Shown: one piece after another, positions 7,091 to 14,620 of the stretch
How the letters are laid out: each line of letters begins with the position of its first letter
How positions within the stretch are numbered: position 1 is the stretch's first letter
Assembly (NCBI RefSeq): GCF_002847525.1
Contig: NZ_PKKM01000018.1
Coordinates: 1 to 28,793 of the forward strand
Origin: Schaalia odontolytica
Lineage (GTDB): Bacteria > Actinomycetota > Actinomycetes > Actinomycetales > Actinomycetaceae
Direction of reading: 5' to 3'
Length of the DNA: 28,793 nucleotides
Notes under the pieces: generated by a model
What the model was told of the DNA's origin: nothing
Database searches by the model: none
What the model saw: the letters and a program-made list of their open reading frames with translations, nothing else
Made by a program: the position numbers and the translations under genes

Positions 7091-7118
7091 CGTTCGCACG
7101 CCGCATCGGACCGTTTCG

Positions 7119-7556
7119 CTATATGTCGAGACTACCGATAGCAAACATACTCAGCCTCACAAGAATGTAGCCAATGACCATGATCACGGGGGGAACGACG
7201 TACATGCGCGCCGACTCTGCATGTTGTCGACGCGCTGCCTGCACCCACATAACCCACTCGGCAATTCCGACGCAGTATGCAAGAAACACCGCCGGCAGAC
7301 CAAAAAGCATGCATGGGATGAGGAGAAGACCCGGAAGCCAATACGAACCATCGCCGTTATCCGAGTGATCTCCAGGCTCTAAACTAATCAGGAATGTCAT
7401 GACGCTCGGAGCAAGAAGAAGGAGCAAGCCAATGACAGCAAAGATGATCCAAATTTTGGGAACCCACGGCTTCTTTGGAAGAGGTTGTGTCGGCGGTGGT
7501 TGCAACACCATTGCCTGTTGCGGCCAAGCAGGATTAGGCAACACACCACGAGGCAC
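7119..7556 (-). CDS. Small membrane protein, array type, probably frameshifted at its 5' end
   Basis: The open frame from GTG 7556 codes 145 residues: a Pro/Gln-rich segment (PNPAWPQQ, QPPPTQPLPKK), helix 1 (about 35-57), the loop EPGDHSDNGDGSYWL and two further helices. The loop matches the protein at 125-592. GTG 7556 has no ribosome-binding site. A good one (GAGGAGG) precedes ATGs at 7624/7621 in another frame, reading MMDEKDQHVMPAGVATTGLTQVG. That frame would join this one if one G were added to the GGGG run near 7559-7562. So either the gene carries a one-base frameshift (real or a sequencing error), or translation starts at an internal GTG. Function unknown. Confidence 0.65.
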   Translation of the reverse strand: MPRGVLPNPAWPQQAMVLQPPPTQPLPKKPWVPKIWIIFAVIGLLLLLAPSVMTFLISLEPGDHSDNGDGSYWLPGLLLIPCMLFGLPAVFLAYCVGIAEWVMWVQAARRQHAESARMYVVPPVIMVIGYILVRLSMFAIGSLDI

Positions 7557-7658
7557 CCCACTTGCGTGAGACCGGTGGTCGCCACCCCGGCAGGCATCAC
7601 ATGTTGGTCTTTTTCATCCATCATCAAACCTCCTCGTTCGCAATGTGAATGAATCTAA

Positions 7659-7970
7659 CTAGAACCACCAAAGCGCAACGGCCGCGGCAAGCAGCATCGC
7701 GACCACGAAAGCACCGATGCGCGAGAAGCGACTGGCCCCCATGGACAGTGGGCATCTCGTCGAGGCCGACAGGGAGAAGATTTCCTCATCGAGAGCCGCT
7801 CGCATCTGTGGGCGCACGGCGGGCGGGTATGAGGGCGGCGCGGGGCGCCGGCGACGCGTGGCTGGCCTGGTGACCTGCGCTCCTCGCGCAGCCCCACCGA
7901 CCCCCTCCGCGTGCGAGTACTGGGAAGGCGAGCGGTACACGATGTCTCCATCGACTATTGCGGTGTGAAT
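7659..7970 (-). CDS. Small C-tail-anchored membrane protein
   Basis: The open frame ends SRIGAFVVAMLLAAAVALWWF, a single C-terminal helix, so a tail-anchored or type II small protein is likely. Before it lie a Pro/Arg-rich stretch (ATRRRRPAPPSYPPAVRP) and RAALDEEIFSLSAS. The first usual start codon in frame is GTG at 7940 (93 residues), without a ribosome-binding site. The reading frame continues upstream as HTAIVDGDIVYRS to an ATT at 7970 that lies six bases after TAGGAT, the same geometry as other leaderless starts here; this would give 103 residues with a rare ATT start. I list the longer form as a hypothesis. A fragment of its 3' end recurs at 7021. Function unknown. Confidence 0.5.
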   Translation of the reverse strand: MHTAIVDGDIVYRSPSQYSHAEGVGGAARGAQVTRPATRRRRPAPPSYPPAVRPQMRAALDEEIFSLSASTRCPLSMGASRFSRIGAFVVAMLLAAAVALWWF

Positions 7971-8160
7971 GGCGCAATCCTAGCACCCATGAGGCGTGCA
8001 TCACATGCATTTGATTTCTTTCATTTCAAACAATTTGATCGGAGCCGCAAACCAACAAACGGCTTGCACCCCCTTACAAAATGAGCTGCCTATCACGCTA
8101 TGCGTTAGGCTGGTCATGTTCGTTCACAGCATCGAACGACCCTACGTTGAGGAGAGAATC

Positions 8161-8439
8161 ATGAGTCTGGAAGATCTGGCCAAGAAGGATGAAGAAGGCT
8201 TCGAGAAGGTCGTTGACGCGGCCAAGGAGAAGGCTGAAGAAGCCAAGGACAAGCTCGCCGAGCTCGCTGGCGACGCCAAGGACAAGGCAGAAGACGCCAA
8301 GGACAAGGCAGCGGAGGCCGCCGAAGACGCCAAGGACAAGGCAGCGGAGGCCGCCGAAGACGCCAAGGACAAGGCAGCGGAGATCGCCGAAGACGCCAAG
8401 GACAAGGTCGAGGACGTCAAGGACGAGCTCGAGAAGTGA
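8161..8439 (+). CDS. 11-residue-repeat helical protein (LEA-like)
   Basis: Predicted 92 residues, almost entirely Ala, Lys, Asp and Glu. After MSLEDLAKKDEEGFEKVVD the protein runs as 11-residue repeats AKDKAAEAAED, three of them encoded by 33-base direct repeats at 8296-8394. Such 11-mers form amphipathic or right-handed coiled helices and resemble group 3 LEA-type stress proteins and apolipoprotein-like helices; no enzyme motif is present. Start ATG at 8161 after GAGGAGAGAATC. No signal peptide, so cytoplasmic. A 50-residue paralog lies at 14236-14388 with the same N-terminus. A strong terminator follows at 8448. A role in protecting or coating cell components is inferred only from composition. 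Confidence 0.8.
   Translation: MSLEDLAKKDEEGFEKVVDAAKEKAEEAKDKLAELAGDAKDKAEDAKDKAAEAAEDAKDKAAEAAEDAKDKAAEIAEDAKDKVEDVKDELEK
8296..8394 (+). repeat. Three tandem 33-bp repeats inside the helical-protein gene
   Basis: Units start at 8296, 8329 and 8362, each beginning GCCAAGGACAAGGCAGCGGAG and encoding AKDKAAEAAED or AKDKAAEIAED. The first two are identical and the third differs in one codon (GCC to ATC). Partial units flank them. Copy number could change in frame by slippage. Confidence 0.9.
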
Positions 8440-8447
8440 GTCACCAG

Positions 8448-8483
8448 AAGGGGGGCGAACCGAGAGGTTCGCCCCCCTTCTCC
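8448..8483 (+). terminator. Rho-independent terminator after the helical-protein gene
   Basis: A perfect 14-bp stem (AAGGGGGGCGAACC, GAGA loop, complement at 8466-8479) begins nine bases after the stop codon and is followed by a pyrimidine-rich CTCC stretch. The U-run is short, as is common in high-GC genomes. Confidence 0.8.
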
Positions 8484-8551
8484 ATACACTCACGCCCCGA
8501 CGGTTTTACATTCCCCCGTAGCTCGGACCCACGCGACTGGCGACGAGCGCT

Positions 8552-9919
8552 CTACTCCCGCCCCTCGCGCACGCCCGCGAGGATGCGGCGGCGCAGCGGG
8601 ACGGTCGCCTCGGAGGCGACGACGATGAGAATGACGCCCACAAGCGCCGAGGCAAGCGCAATGAGGACACCCTTTCCCGCACCCGCCGCAAGCATCGGCG
8701 ACATGAACACCATGCCGAGCAGCATCGAGCCGACGATCATGACGAACGCGGGAATCGCGACCTCGAGGCGACGGCTGCGATCCATGAAGCCGCGCGGCGA
8801 CCCCATGTAGGACAGGGCGCGCACCTGGTCGGCGGAGTCGAGGACGCGGATCGACTGGTTGACCGCGGTCGACACAGCGCCCAGCACGAGGGTGATAGCG
8901 AAGGTGAGCAGCATGCCCCTGTTAATGTCGCCGACGACGATGAGCGCGACCTCATCGGTCCTGTCCCCACTCATCGAGATCGCATCACTCGCCGGGTACA
9001 TGATGCCCACGAGGAAGCCGACGAGGGCCACCGCCCCGAAGGAACGCCACACGGCGCGCGGATCGTCGGCCATGCGACGCCCGGCCACCATCATCTGAGG
9101 GCTGCGCGAGACCCGCGCCATGATGCGGCCCATGAGGCTGATCGACCACACGCCCACCAGGTTGACGATGAGGAAGATCGCACCCATGAACCCCAAAAAG
9201 ACGGCCATGCCGATCGCGGTTCCCAGGTTCATCGCGAGGGTACCAACGCTCAGCCACACCACGAGGAGGACCAGGCCGATGACGGGGCCGACCGCGCTCA
9301 CGCGGCCCGCCTGCATGCGGCGCGCGACACCCAGGGGCGTGATTGCGACCTTGCGCATGGCCAGCCACGAGGACAGGGCCGCGAGGAGAATCATGGCGAG
9401 CCCCTCGACGAGGAGGGCCACGACCCCCACCCACATCTCGCCGACCCCCATCGGGCGGCCCTGGAAGGACAGGGCGCCCCACGCGGGCAGCGTCACGGCG
9501 TACAGGATCGAGCCGACAATGACGCCGACGGCCGCAAACACGCAGGTTTCGAGGATGCAGGCTAGCTTCGTCTTTCCCGGCGCGAGGCCGACGAGGCGCA
9601 GGACCGCGAGGTCGCGCTCGCGCCTGCTCATGCCCAGGCGCGCGGCCGCCGCCCCCATCGAGATGATGGGAACAATCAGCAGGGTGGCCGCGAAGTACGC
9701 AAGCATCACGTAGAAGGACGCCATCCCGTCGAGGCTTGACGGATCATCACCTGTGGCTGACGTGGCAGCCACGGCGGCCCTCGCCCCGAAGGCCATGACG
9801 CCGCCCGTGACCGCGAGCAGGAACGCGTGCGGCAGGGCAAAAGCCGCAACCGTCAGGACACTCGTCGCCCGGTCGCGCGACCGCAGGAGCGCCCCGGCGG
9901 CTGTGCGCACGGCGCTCAT
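8552..9919 (-). CDS. FtsX-like ABC transporter permease
   Basis: Predicted 455-residue membrane protein of the FtsX/MacB permease class. An N-terminal helix (about 20-48) and a short extracytoplasmic segment (ATSATGDDPSSLDG) are followed by helices near 70-95, 120-145 and 165-190, and a second half with a matching set of helices. The MSRRERDLAVLRLVGLAPG segment at about residue 96 is the characteristic cytoplasmic coupling stretch of this family. The start ATG overlaps the stop of the ATPase gene (ATGA at 9916-9919), so the two are translationally coupled and form one transporter. These pairs export lipoproteins, peptides or antibiotics or transmit stress signals; the substrate is not evident. 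No terminator is seen downstream. Confidence 0.9.
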   Translation of the reverse strand: MSAVRTAAGALLRSRDRATSVLTVAAFALPHAFLLAVTGGVMAFGARAAVAATSATGDDPSSLDGMASFYVMLAYFAATLLIVPIISMGAAAARLGMSRRERDLAVLRLVGLAPGKTKLACILETCVFAAVGVIVGSILYAVTLPAWGALSFQGRPMGVGEMWVGVVALLVEGLAMILLAALSSWLAMRKVAITPLGVARRMQAGRVSAVGPVIGLVLLVVWLSVGTLAMNLGTAIGMAVFLGFMGAIFLIVNLVGVWSISLMGRIMARVSRSPQMMVAGRRMADDPRAVWRSFGAVALVGFLVGIMYPASDAISMSGDRTDEVALIVVGDINRGMLLTFAITLVLGAVSTAVNQSIRVLDSADQVRALSYMGSPRGFMDRSRRLEVAIPAFVMIVGSMLLGMVFMSPMLAAGAGKGVLIALASALVGVILIVVASEATVPLRRRILAGVREGRE

Positions 9920-10641
9920 CGGGCCACCCCCTGGTTGGGGGTTCCACTGCCTCGGGCCTCGAGGGAAATGCGACCGTCGCGCACGTGGATCGTGTGCGGC
10001 AGGCGCGCTGCGACGGCGGGGTCGTGGGTGACGAGGACGAGGGAGGCACCCGTGGAAGCGCAGGCGCTCGTCAGAAGGGACATGACCTCGCCGCCGGTCG
10101 CCTGGTCGAGGGCGCCGGTTGGCTCATCCGCGAAGATCACCGAGGGATTGGTAGCGAGCGCGCGGCCGATCGCGACACGCTGGGCCTGACCACCCGAGAG
10201 CTGGCCGGGTCGGTAGGGGCCGGCACCGTCGAGGCCGAGGTTCGTCAGGATCTCGCGTGCGCGAGCGATCGCCTGCGATTTCGACGTTCCCGCGAGCATG
10301 AGGGGCATCGCAATGTTCTCTTCCGTGGGCAGCTCGGGCAGGAGCTGGCCATCCTGGAACACGAAGCCGAAGCGGCGCAGGCGCAGGTTGGAGAGCACCC
10401 GCTCCGACATGCTCGTCATCTCTTCGCCATCGAGCGTGATCGATCCGGAGCTGGGGCGCAGCACGCCCGCCAGGCAGTGCAGGAGCGTCGTCTTACCGGA
10501 GCCCGAGGGGCCCATGATCGCCACCTGTGTGCCCTGCGGGAGCGTCAGGTCGACGCCTGCCAGGGCGTGGACGGGAGTATTCCCGCGCATATATGTCTTC
10601 GTCAGTGCTCGGGTCACCAGGCCCGCCGTGTCGTGTGTCAT
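9916..10641 (-). CDS. ABC transporter ATP-binding protein (LolD/MacB type)
   Basis: Predicted 241 residues. Walker A GPSGSGKTT at about 44-52, Q-loop FVFQDGQLLPELP near 95, signature LSGGQAQRVAIGRAL near 147, Walker B VIFADEPTGALD near 168, and H-loop VLVTHDP near 200. The EPTGALD and QDGQLLPELP forms are typical of the LolD/MacB/FtsE-like class that works with FtsX-type permeases, in line with the coupled permease gene at 8552. Start ATG at 10641: no Shine-Dalgarno sequence, but TATCGT lies six bases upstream, so a leaderless transcript is likely. It is divergent from the SAHH-like gene at 10746. Confidence 0.93.
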   Translation of the reverse strand: MTHDTAGLVTRALTKTYMRGNTPVHALAGVDLTLPQGTQVAIMGPSGSGKTTLLHCLAGVLRPSSGSITLDGEEMTSMSERVLSNLRLRRFGFVFQDGQLLPELPTEENIAMPLMLAGTSKSQAIARAREILTNLGLDGAGPYRPGQLSGGQAQRVAIGRALATNPSVIFADEPTGALDQATGGEVMSLLTSACASTGASLVLVTHDPAVAARLPHTIHVRDGRISLEARGSGTPNQGVAR

Positions 10642-10647
10642 GTTTGA

Positions 10648-10653
10648 ACGATA
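10648..10653 (-). promoter_or_regulatory. -10 box for leaderless ABC transporter transcript
   Basis: TATCGT on the minus strand, six bases before the ATG at 10641. No clear -35 box. Confidence 0.45.
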
Positions 10654-10711
10654 GTCCCGCAGCCCCGCGCGATTCTATGAGGGTCTGCCCTGGTCGCCCC
10701 CTGGCTCATCC

Positions 10712-10739
10712 CGGACATCGACGCTGCAGTTGCTACGTT
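10712..10739 (+). promoter_or_regulatory. Promoter of the SAHH-like gene (leaderless)
   Basis: CGGACA (10712-10717), a 16-base spacer and TACGTT (10734-10739) look like -35 and -10 boxes. The ATG at 10746 lies six bases after the -10 box and has no Shine-Dalgarno sequence, so transcription probably starts at or next to the A of the ATG. Confidence 0.5.
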
Positions 10740-10745
10740 TGACGC

Positions 10746-12212
10746 ATGAACCGCGCCCTGGACCCCCTCGCCGCCCAGCTGCTGCTACGCGCCTACGCGC
10801 GGGCCACGAACATGCTCATCGCGGGGCGTTCCTTCGCGACGGACGACCCGACGCTGGCCGCCCTGCTTCGCTCGTTCGGCGCCCACGTGCGCCCGATTGC
10901 CGAGGCCGAGGGAACCCCGGCCTCGTCCCCGGTCGTGTTCGCGCTCGAGGAGGACGCGGCCCCTAAGCCCGGAGCGATCACGGTCCTGGCGCCCGGAGGC
11001 ACGTTCCATGCCGTCATCGCCCCCGACGGGCGCACCATCACGGGCCCCGGCGACGAGGGGCGCATCGAGTGGGCGCGCACCCACATGCCGGTCACCGAGG
11101 CGGCGGCACGCGCCCTGGCGCCCCTGGTGGCGGGCCGAAGCGTGGGGCTGTCCCTCGTCCTGGAGCCAAAAACGGCGGCACTGGCTCTCATGCTCTCCGA
11201 GGCGGGAGCACGCGTGAGCGTCTTCGGCTGGGCATCCGAGACCCGCGAGGATGTCGCTGCCCGCCTGCGCGAGGCCGGCATCCCCGTCTTCGCGGACTCG
11301 AGCGCCTCCCGCGAGCGCGAGTGGGAGCTCGCGCGCGAGTTTTTGGCCCAGCGCAGCGAATTCCTGCTGGATGACGGCTCCCACCTGATCCGTCTGGCGC
11401 ACGACACGGAGGCCTGCCCGGGCGTCCTGGACGCGCTGGTCGGCGCTGCGGAGGAGACCACCTCGGGGCTGCGCCCCCTGCGTTCTTTCGATCTGCGCAT
11501 TCCGGTCCTGGCCTCGAACGATGCGCGGTCGAAGACCCTGTTCGACAACGCCTACGGGACGGGTCAGTCGTGCTGGACGACGATCCTCGATCTGATCGAC
11601 CCGCGCGGCGTCGGTGCGCCCGTGGCGGGGATGAGCGTCGTCGTCATCGGCTACGGCGACGTGGGTCGCGGCTGCGCACGCTTCGGCGCGGCGCTCGGCG
11701 CACGCGTGACCGTCGTCGAGCTGGACCCCGTGCGCGCCCTGCAGGCGTCGATGGATGGGTTCGCCGTGGCCTCGCTGGAAGAGGCCACGGCGAGCGCCGG
11801 CATGCTGATTTCCGCGACGGGCGAGCGGGCGACAATCCCACTGAGCGCGCTGGAGGCTGCGCCGGGCGGCGCGATCGTCACGGTCGCCGGCGGCGTCGAC
11901 GGGGAGGTATCCATCGACGAGGCCGTGGCCGCCTCCTGGGTCATGGCCGAGTCGGGCGATCCCCACGTGCAGACCCTGACCAGCCCCTCCGGCAAGACGC
12001 TACGCATCCTTGAGCGCGGGGAGGGCATCAACTACACGGCGGGCGAGGGAAACCCCATCGAGATCATGGACATGAGCTTCGGCGTGCAGCTGGCATCCCT
12101 GCGCGAGCTCCTCACCCGCGAAGGCGAGCTATCCCCCGGCCTGCACGACCTGCCGCGCGAGGCGGACGACGCGGTGGCCGCAGCAGCGCTGGGCGCCCTG
12201 TCTCTGTCGTAG
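10746..12212 (+). CDS. Divergent S-adenosylhomocysteine-hydrolase-like protein
   Basis: Predicted 488 residues with the adenosylhomocysteinase fold. The NAD-binding motif is VVVIGYGDVGRGCARFGAAL near residue 298, followed by VVELDPVRALQASMDGF. Other family landmarks are DDGSHLIRLAH (Asp131 region of the human enzyme), EETTSG (Glu156) and ARSKTLFDNAYG (Lys186, Asp190, Asn191). Several key positions differ: the YGC cysteine is Thr (NAYGTGQS), the GHFD histidine is lost (VAGGVDGEV), the GHPSFVMS histidine is Asn (GEGNPIEIMD), and the first catalytic His of the HMTxETA motif is missing (LVLEPKTAA). The C-terminal KPDHYRY tail is absent. So NAD-dependent chemistry is plausible but the substrate is probably not plain SAH. 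The neighbouring amidohydrolase supports a nucleoside-thioether route. Confidence 0.8.
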   Translation: MNRALDPLAAQLLLRAYARATNMLIAGRSFATDDPTLAALLRSFGAHVRPIAEAEGTPASSPVVFALEEDAAPKPGAITVLAPGGTFHAVIAPDGRTITGPGDEGRIEWARTHMPVTEAAARALAPLVAGRSVGLSLVLEPKTAALALMLSEAGARVSVFGWASETREDVAARLREAGIPVFADSSASREREWELAREFLAQRSEFLLDDGSHLIRLAHDTEACPGVLDALVGAAEETTSGLRPLRSFDLRIPVLASNDARSKTLFDNAYGTGQSCWTTILDLIDPRGVGAPVAGMSVVVIGYGDVGRGCARFGAALGARVTVVELDPVRALQASMDGFAVASLEEATASAGMLISATGERATIPLSALEAAPGGAIVTVAGGVDGEVSIDEAVAASWVMAESGDPHVQTLTSPSGKTLRILERGEGINYTAGEGNPIEIMDMSFGVQLASLRELLTREGELSPGLHDLPREADDAVAAAALGALSLS

Positions 12213-12295
12213 TCGCAGGTCACGTCCACCGGCGGGCGGGCGCACCCACCCCACTTCTACACTGTTAGTCAGCGTCCCCCACTGAAAGGTCCCCC

Positions 12296-13588
12296 ATGAG
12301 CGACGTGGTCGTCTGGTCCGCCGGCATGGTCATCCCGATCACCGCCCCCTCGATCCTCGACGGCGCTGTTGCCGTGCGCGACGGGCGCATCGAGCACGTG
12401 GGGGCGCGCGACTGGGTCGTCGAAACGCTCACGCAGCGCGGCCTTTCCTTCACCGAACGCCACTTTGACGGCGTGCTGCTCCCCGGCCTCGTCAATGCGC
12501 ACACGCACCTGCAGTACACGGGCATGGCGTCCGTGGGCGCGGGGCAGTACCGAGGTTTCGACGACTGGGCATGCGCCTTCGACGAGGTCTACGACGCGGG
12601 CGGCCTGGACTGGGGAGGCGACGCGGCCGCGGGCGCACGCCTACTCCTGGAAAGCGGCACGACCGCCGCCGCCGACGTGGTGACGGACGCCGCCGCGGCC
12701 TCGGCCCTGCACGACGCGGGCCTGCACGGCGTCGCCTACTGGGAGGTCATGAGCTGGTCGAACGACGAGTGGCGTGCCCGCGGTGAACGCGAGGTCTCCG
12801 CATCCCTCGATGCGATGCCGACCCCTCCGGCCGTGGGTATCTCCCCGCACGCCCCCTACTCCCTCGACGCTGAGCCGCTGCTGGATCTGCCGGACATGGC
12901 CAGGCGTCGCGGCATGCGCATCCACATCCACCTGGGTGAGTCCCACTCCGAGGCCGAATGGTCCGAAACGCGCACGACCGCCCTGGCCGACCTGTGGAAG
13001 AGCGAGCACTCCTCGTCGTTCACGGCGATGCGCTCGCGCGGCGGCGGCTTCTCCTCGACGCAGTTCGTCGATCAGCTGGGCGTCCTCGGACCCGACTGCC
13101 ACGTCGCCCACGGCGTGTACATGCGCGCCGACGACCGCAGGCGACTGCGCGCCCGCCAGACGGCCGTGGCGCTGTGCCCGCGCTCGAACCGTGTGATCGG
13201 CCTGGACGCGCCGCCCGTCGGCGCCTACCTCGCCGAGGGCAACATGATCGCGGTGGGCACGGACTCCCTGTCCTCCTCCCCGTCCCTCGACCTGCTCGAG
13301 GACGTCGCCCTCCTCTTCGACCTGGCGCGATCCCAAGGCTACGAGGACCAGGACCTGGCGCGCCGCCTCCTGCAGGCCGCGACCCTGGGCGGCGCCACAG
13401 CGATGGGCCTGGCGACCGGCCCCGACCGCCTCGGTCAGCTCCAGTCGGGCGCGGTCGCCGACATGTGCATCGTCGACGTACCCGTGACCTCGATCGTGGA
13501 GACCATCGACACCGTCGCCCGCCACGGCGCCGGTCGCGTCGTCGAAACCATCGTGTCCGGGCGCGTGCGCTACTCGGCCTCGCACTGA
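12296..13588 (+). CDS. Amidohydrolase, SAH/MTA/aminofutalosine deaminase type
   Basis: Predicted 430 residues of the TRZ/ATZ-like metal-dependent hydrolase family, which deaminates adenine or similar rings. The metal ligands are all present: NAHTHLQYTG (His-x-His) near 63-67, HIHLGES near 208 with SEAE following, VAHGVYM near 270, and VGTDSLSSSPSLD near 322. The N-terminal strand ILDGAVAVRDGRIEHVG and C-terminal GAVADMCIVDVP form the small beta domain. GAAAGG-like SD GAAAGGT lies seven bases before ATG 12296. It begins 83 bases after the SAHH-like gene in the same direction. Together they could convert SAH by deamination and then cleavage of S-inosylhomocysteine, as described for methanogens; aminofutalosine deaminase is the main alternative. 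Confidence 0.85.
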   Translation: MSDVVVWSAGMVIPITAPSILDGAVAVRDGRIEHVGARDWVVETLTQRGLSFTERHFDGVLLPGLVNAHTHLQYTGMASVGAGQYRGFDDWACAFDEVYDAGGLDWGGDAAAGARLLLESGTTAAADVVTDAAAASALHDAGLHGVAYWEVMSWSNDEWRARGEREVSASLDAMPTPPAVGISPHAPYSLDAEPLLDLPDMARRRGMRIHIHLGESHSEAEWSETRTTALADLWKSEHSSSFTAMRSRGGGFSSTQFVDQLGVLGPDCHVAHGVYMRADDRRRLRARQTAVALCPRSNRVIGLDAPPVGAYLAEGNMIAVGTDSLSSSPSLDLLEDVALLFDLARSQGYEDQDLARRLLQAATLGGATAMGLATGPDRLGQLQSGAVADMCIVDVPVTSIVETIDTVARHGAGRVVETIVSGRVRYSASH

Positions 13589-13641
13589 CCCTGTCGTTTC
13601 TCTTTCGCTCAGCCTCCCTTTCCCTTCATTTGGAGCTTCGC

Positions 13642-14091
13642 ATGACCGACGTGTCCCCGCTGATTGACGCCATGGGCCTCGCGCCCCACCCCGAGGGCGG
13701 CCACTACCGCCGCACGTGGACCGCGCCCGCGCAGGTGGACACTCCGCGCGGGAGCCGCCACAGTGCCTCCGCGATCATCTTCCTCCTCGACCGCGACGAG
13801 GAGGCCCGCTGGCACCTCGTCCACTCCGACGAACTGTGGATCTGGTCGGGGCCCGGCGCCCTCGAGGTGCACCTGGGAGGCAGTGGCGACGCACCCGAGG
13901 CCGACCCGCGCATCGTCACGCTGGGCTCTCCGGCGGGCACCGAGGCCTCCGATGCGAGCAACCCCGTGCAGATCCTCGTACCCGCCGGCACCTGGCAGCG
14001 CACCTTCGCCCGCGGCGACTACGCGCTGGCCACCTGCGTCGTCTCCCCCGAGTTCACCTTCGACGACTGGAAGCTCGCCGAGGGGGCCTAA
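13642..14091 (+). CDS. Cupin_5 (DUF985) family protein
   Basis: Predicted 149 residues. It matches the cupin_5 pattern: LIDAMGLAPHPEGGHYRRTW at the start, SAIIFLLDRDEEARWHLVHSDELWIWSGPGALEVHL in the middle, and VPAGTWQRT...YALATCVVSPEFTFDDWKLAE at the end. The paired HxxxSDE and the VPAGTWQ strand are typical of this small beta-barrel family. The biochemical role of the family is poorly defined; some members are linked to sugar or nucleotide-sugar metabolism. Start ATG at 13642 after TGGAGCTTCGC. It begins 53 bases after the amidohydrolase and may be cotranscribed. Confidence 0.88.
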   Translation: MTDVSPLIDAMGLAPHPEGGHYRRTWTAPAQVDTPRGSRHSASAIIFLLDRDEEARWHLVHSDELWIWSGPGALEVHLGGSGDAPEADPRIVTLGSPAGTEASDASNPVQILVPAGTWQRTFARGDYALATCVVSPEFTFDDWKLAEGA

Positions 14092-14235
14092 GCCCGACGG
14101 CACACTGTCCCACGCCTCGAACGCACAGGGAACGATCGCATCACGGGAGGCCTTGAACGCGCGAGCACCCCGGTTCGGGCATAGGGTGAGACCATCCGCT
14201 CGACCAATACGGGCGGCTCGTTCCAAGGAGGAAAC

Positions 14236-14388
14236 ATGGGTCTGGAAGATCTGAAGAAGCAGGCTGAAGAGGGTCTCGAGAAGGCTAAGGAAACCTTCGG
14301 CGAGGAGAACGTCGAGAAGGCCGTCGAGGCTGCCAAGGACAAGGCGACCGAGGTCGTCTCCGATCTGAAGGACAAGTTCCAGAAGTGA
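14236..14388 (+). CDS. 50-residue helical protein, paralog of the 11-mer repeat protein
   Basis: A short frame with ATG at 14236 after CCAAGGAGGAAAC, a strong ribosome-binding site, and stop TGA at 14386. The protein begins MGLEDLKKQAEEGLEKAKE and ends DKATEVVSDLKDKFQK: charged, Ala-rich, wholly helical. Its start matches MSLEDLAKKDEEGFEKV of the gene at 8161 in protein and DNA (TCTGGAAGATCTG). It lacks the 33-bp repeats. In size and composition it recalls short Rv0909/MT0933-type and CsbD-like stress proteins, but I cannot confirm a family. A hairpin terminator follows within eleven bases, so it is a complete small gene. Confidence 0.75.
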   Translation: MGLEDLKKQAEEGLEKAKETFGEENVEKAVEAAKDKATEVVSDLKDKFQK

Positions 14389-14398
14389 TCTGACGGGA

Positions 14399-14426
14399 GG
14401 GCCGGGCCGGCATGGCCCGGCCCTTT
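14399..14426 (+). terminator. Rho-independent terminator after the 50-residue protein
   Basis: Stem GGGCCGGGCC (14399-14408), loop GGCAT, complement GGCCCGGCCC (14414-14423), then TTT. Ten perfect base pairs. Confidence 0.8.
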
Positions 14427-14620
14427 CGCATACCCACGCGGCACTGTGTCCCATCCCCCACCCCCGCGAAACCCCAACGATTCCAACGTTTCCCCAGCCC
14501 AGGCCTCGTTCCATTGTTTCGTGCATCGAAATGACGCCAGCGCATTGTGCGGCGCGCCTATACGCTCATCGAGTCAGACCCGCCCACAAGGCGGAATCCC
14601 CCACGTCACCGGGAGGCCCC
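14427..14620. other. Non-coding leader region of the amino acid importer
   Basis: No gene fits here. The region contains TATACG near 14560, a possible -10 box without a clear partner, and a small CCGCC-CACAA-GGCGG hairpin shortly before the ribosome-binding site of the lipoprotein gene. This hairpin could affect translation but nothing marks it as a known riboswitch. Confidence 0.3.

Noticed and set aside
8296..8394. Regular 33-bp repeats as a possible CRISPR array
   Set aside because: Repeats are directly adjacent without spacers and encode an in-frame 11-residue motif.
10785..11966. Minus-strand open frame of 393 codons
   Set aside because: Shadow of the SAHH-like gene; composition typical of antisense frames in GC-rich DNA.
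14591..14606. CCGCC-CACAA-GGCGG hairpin before the importer as a riboswitch
   Set aside because: Only a five-base stem with no conserved aptamer features.
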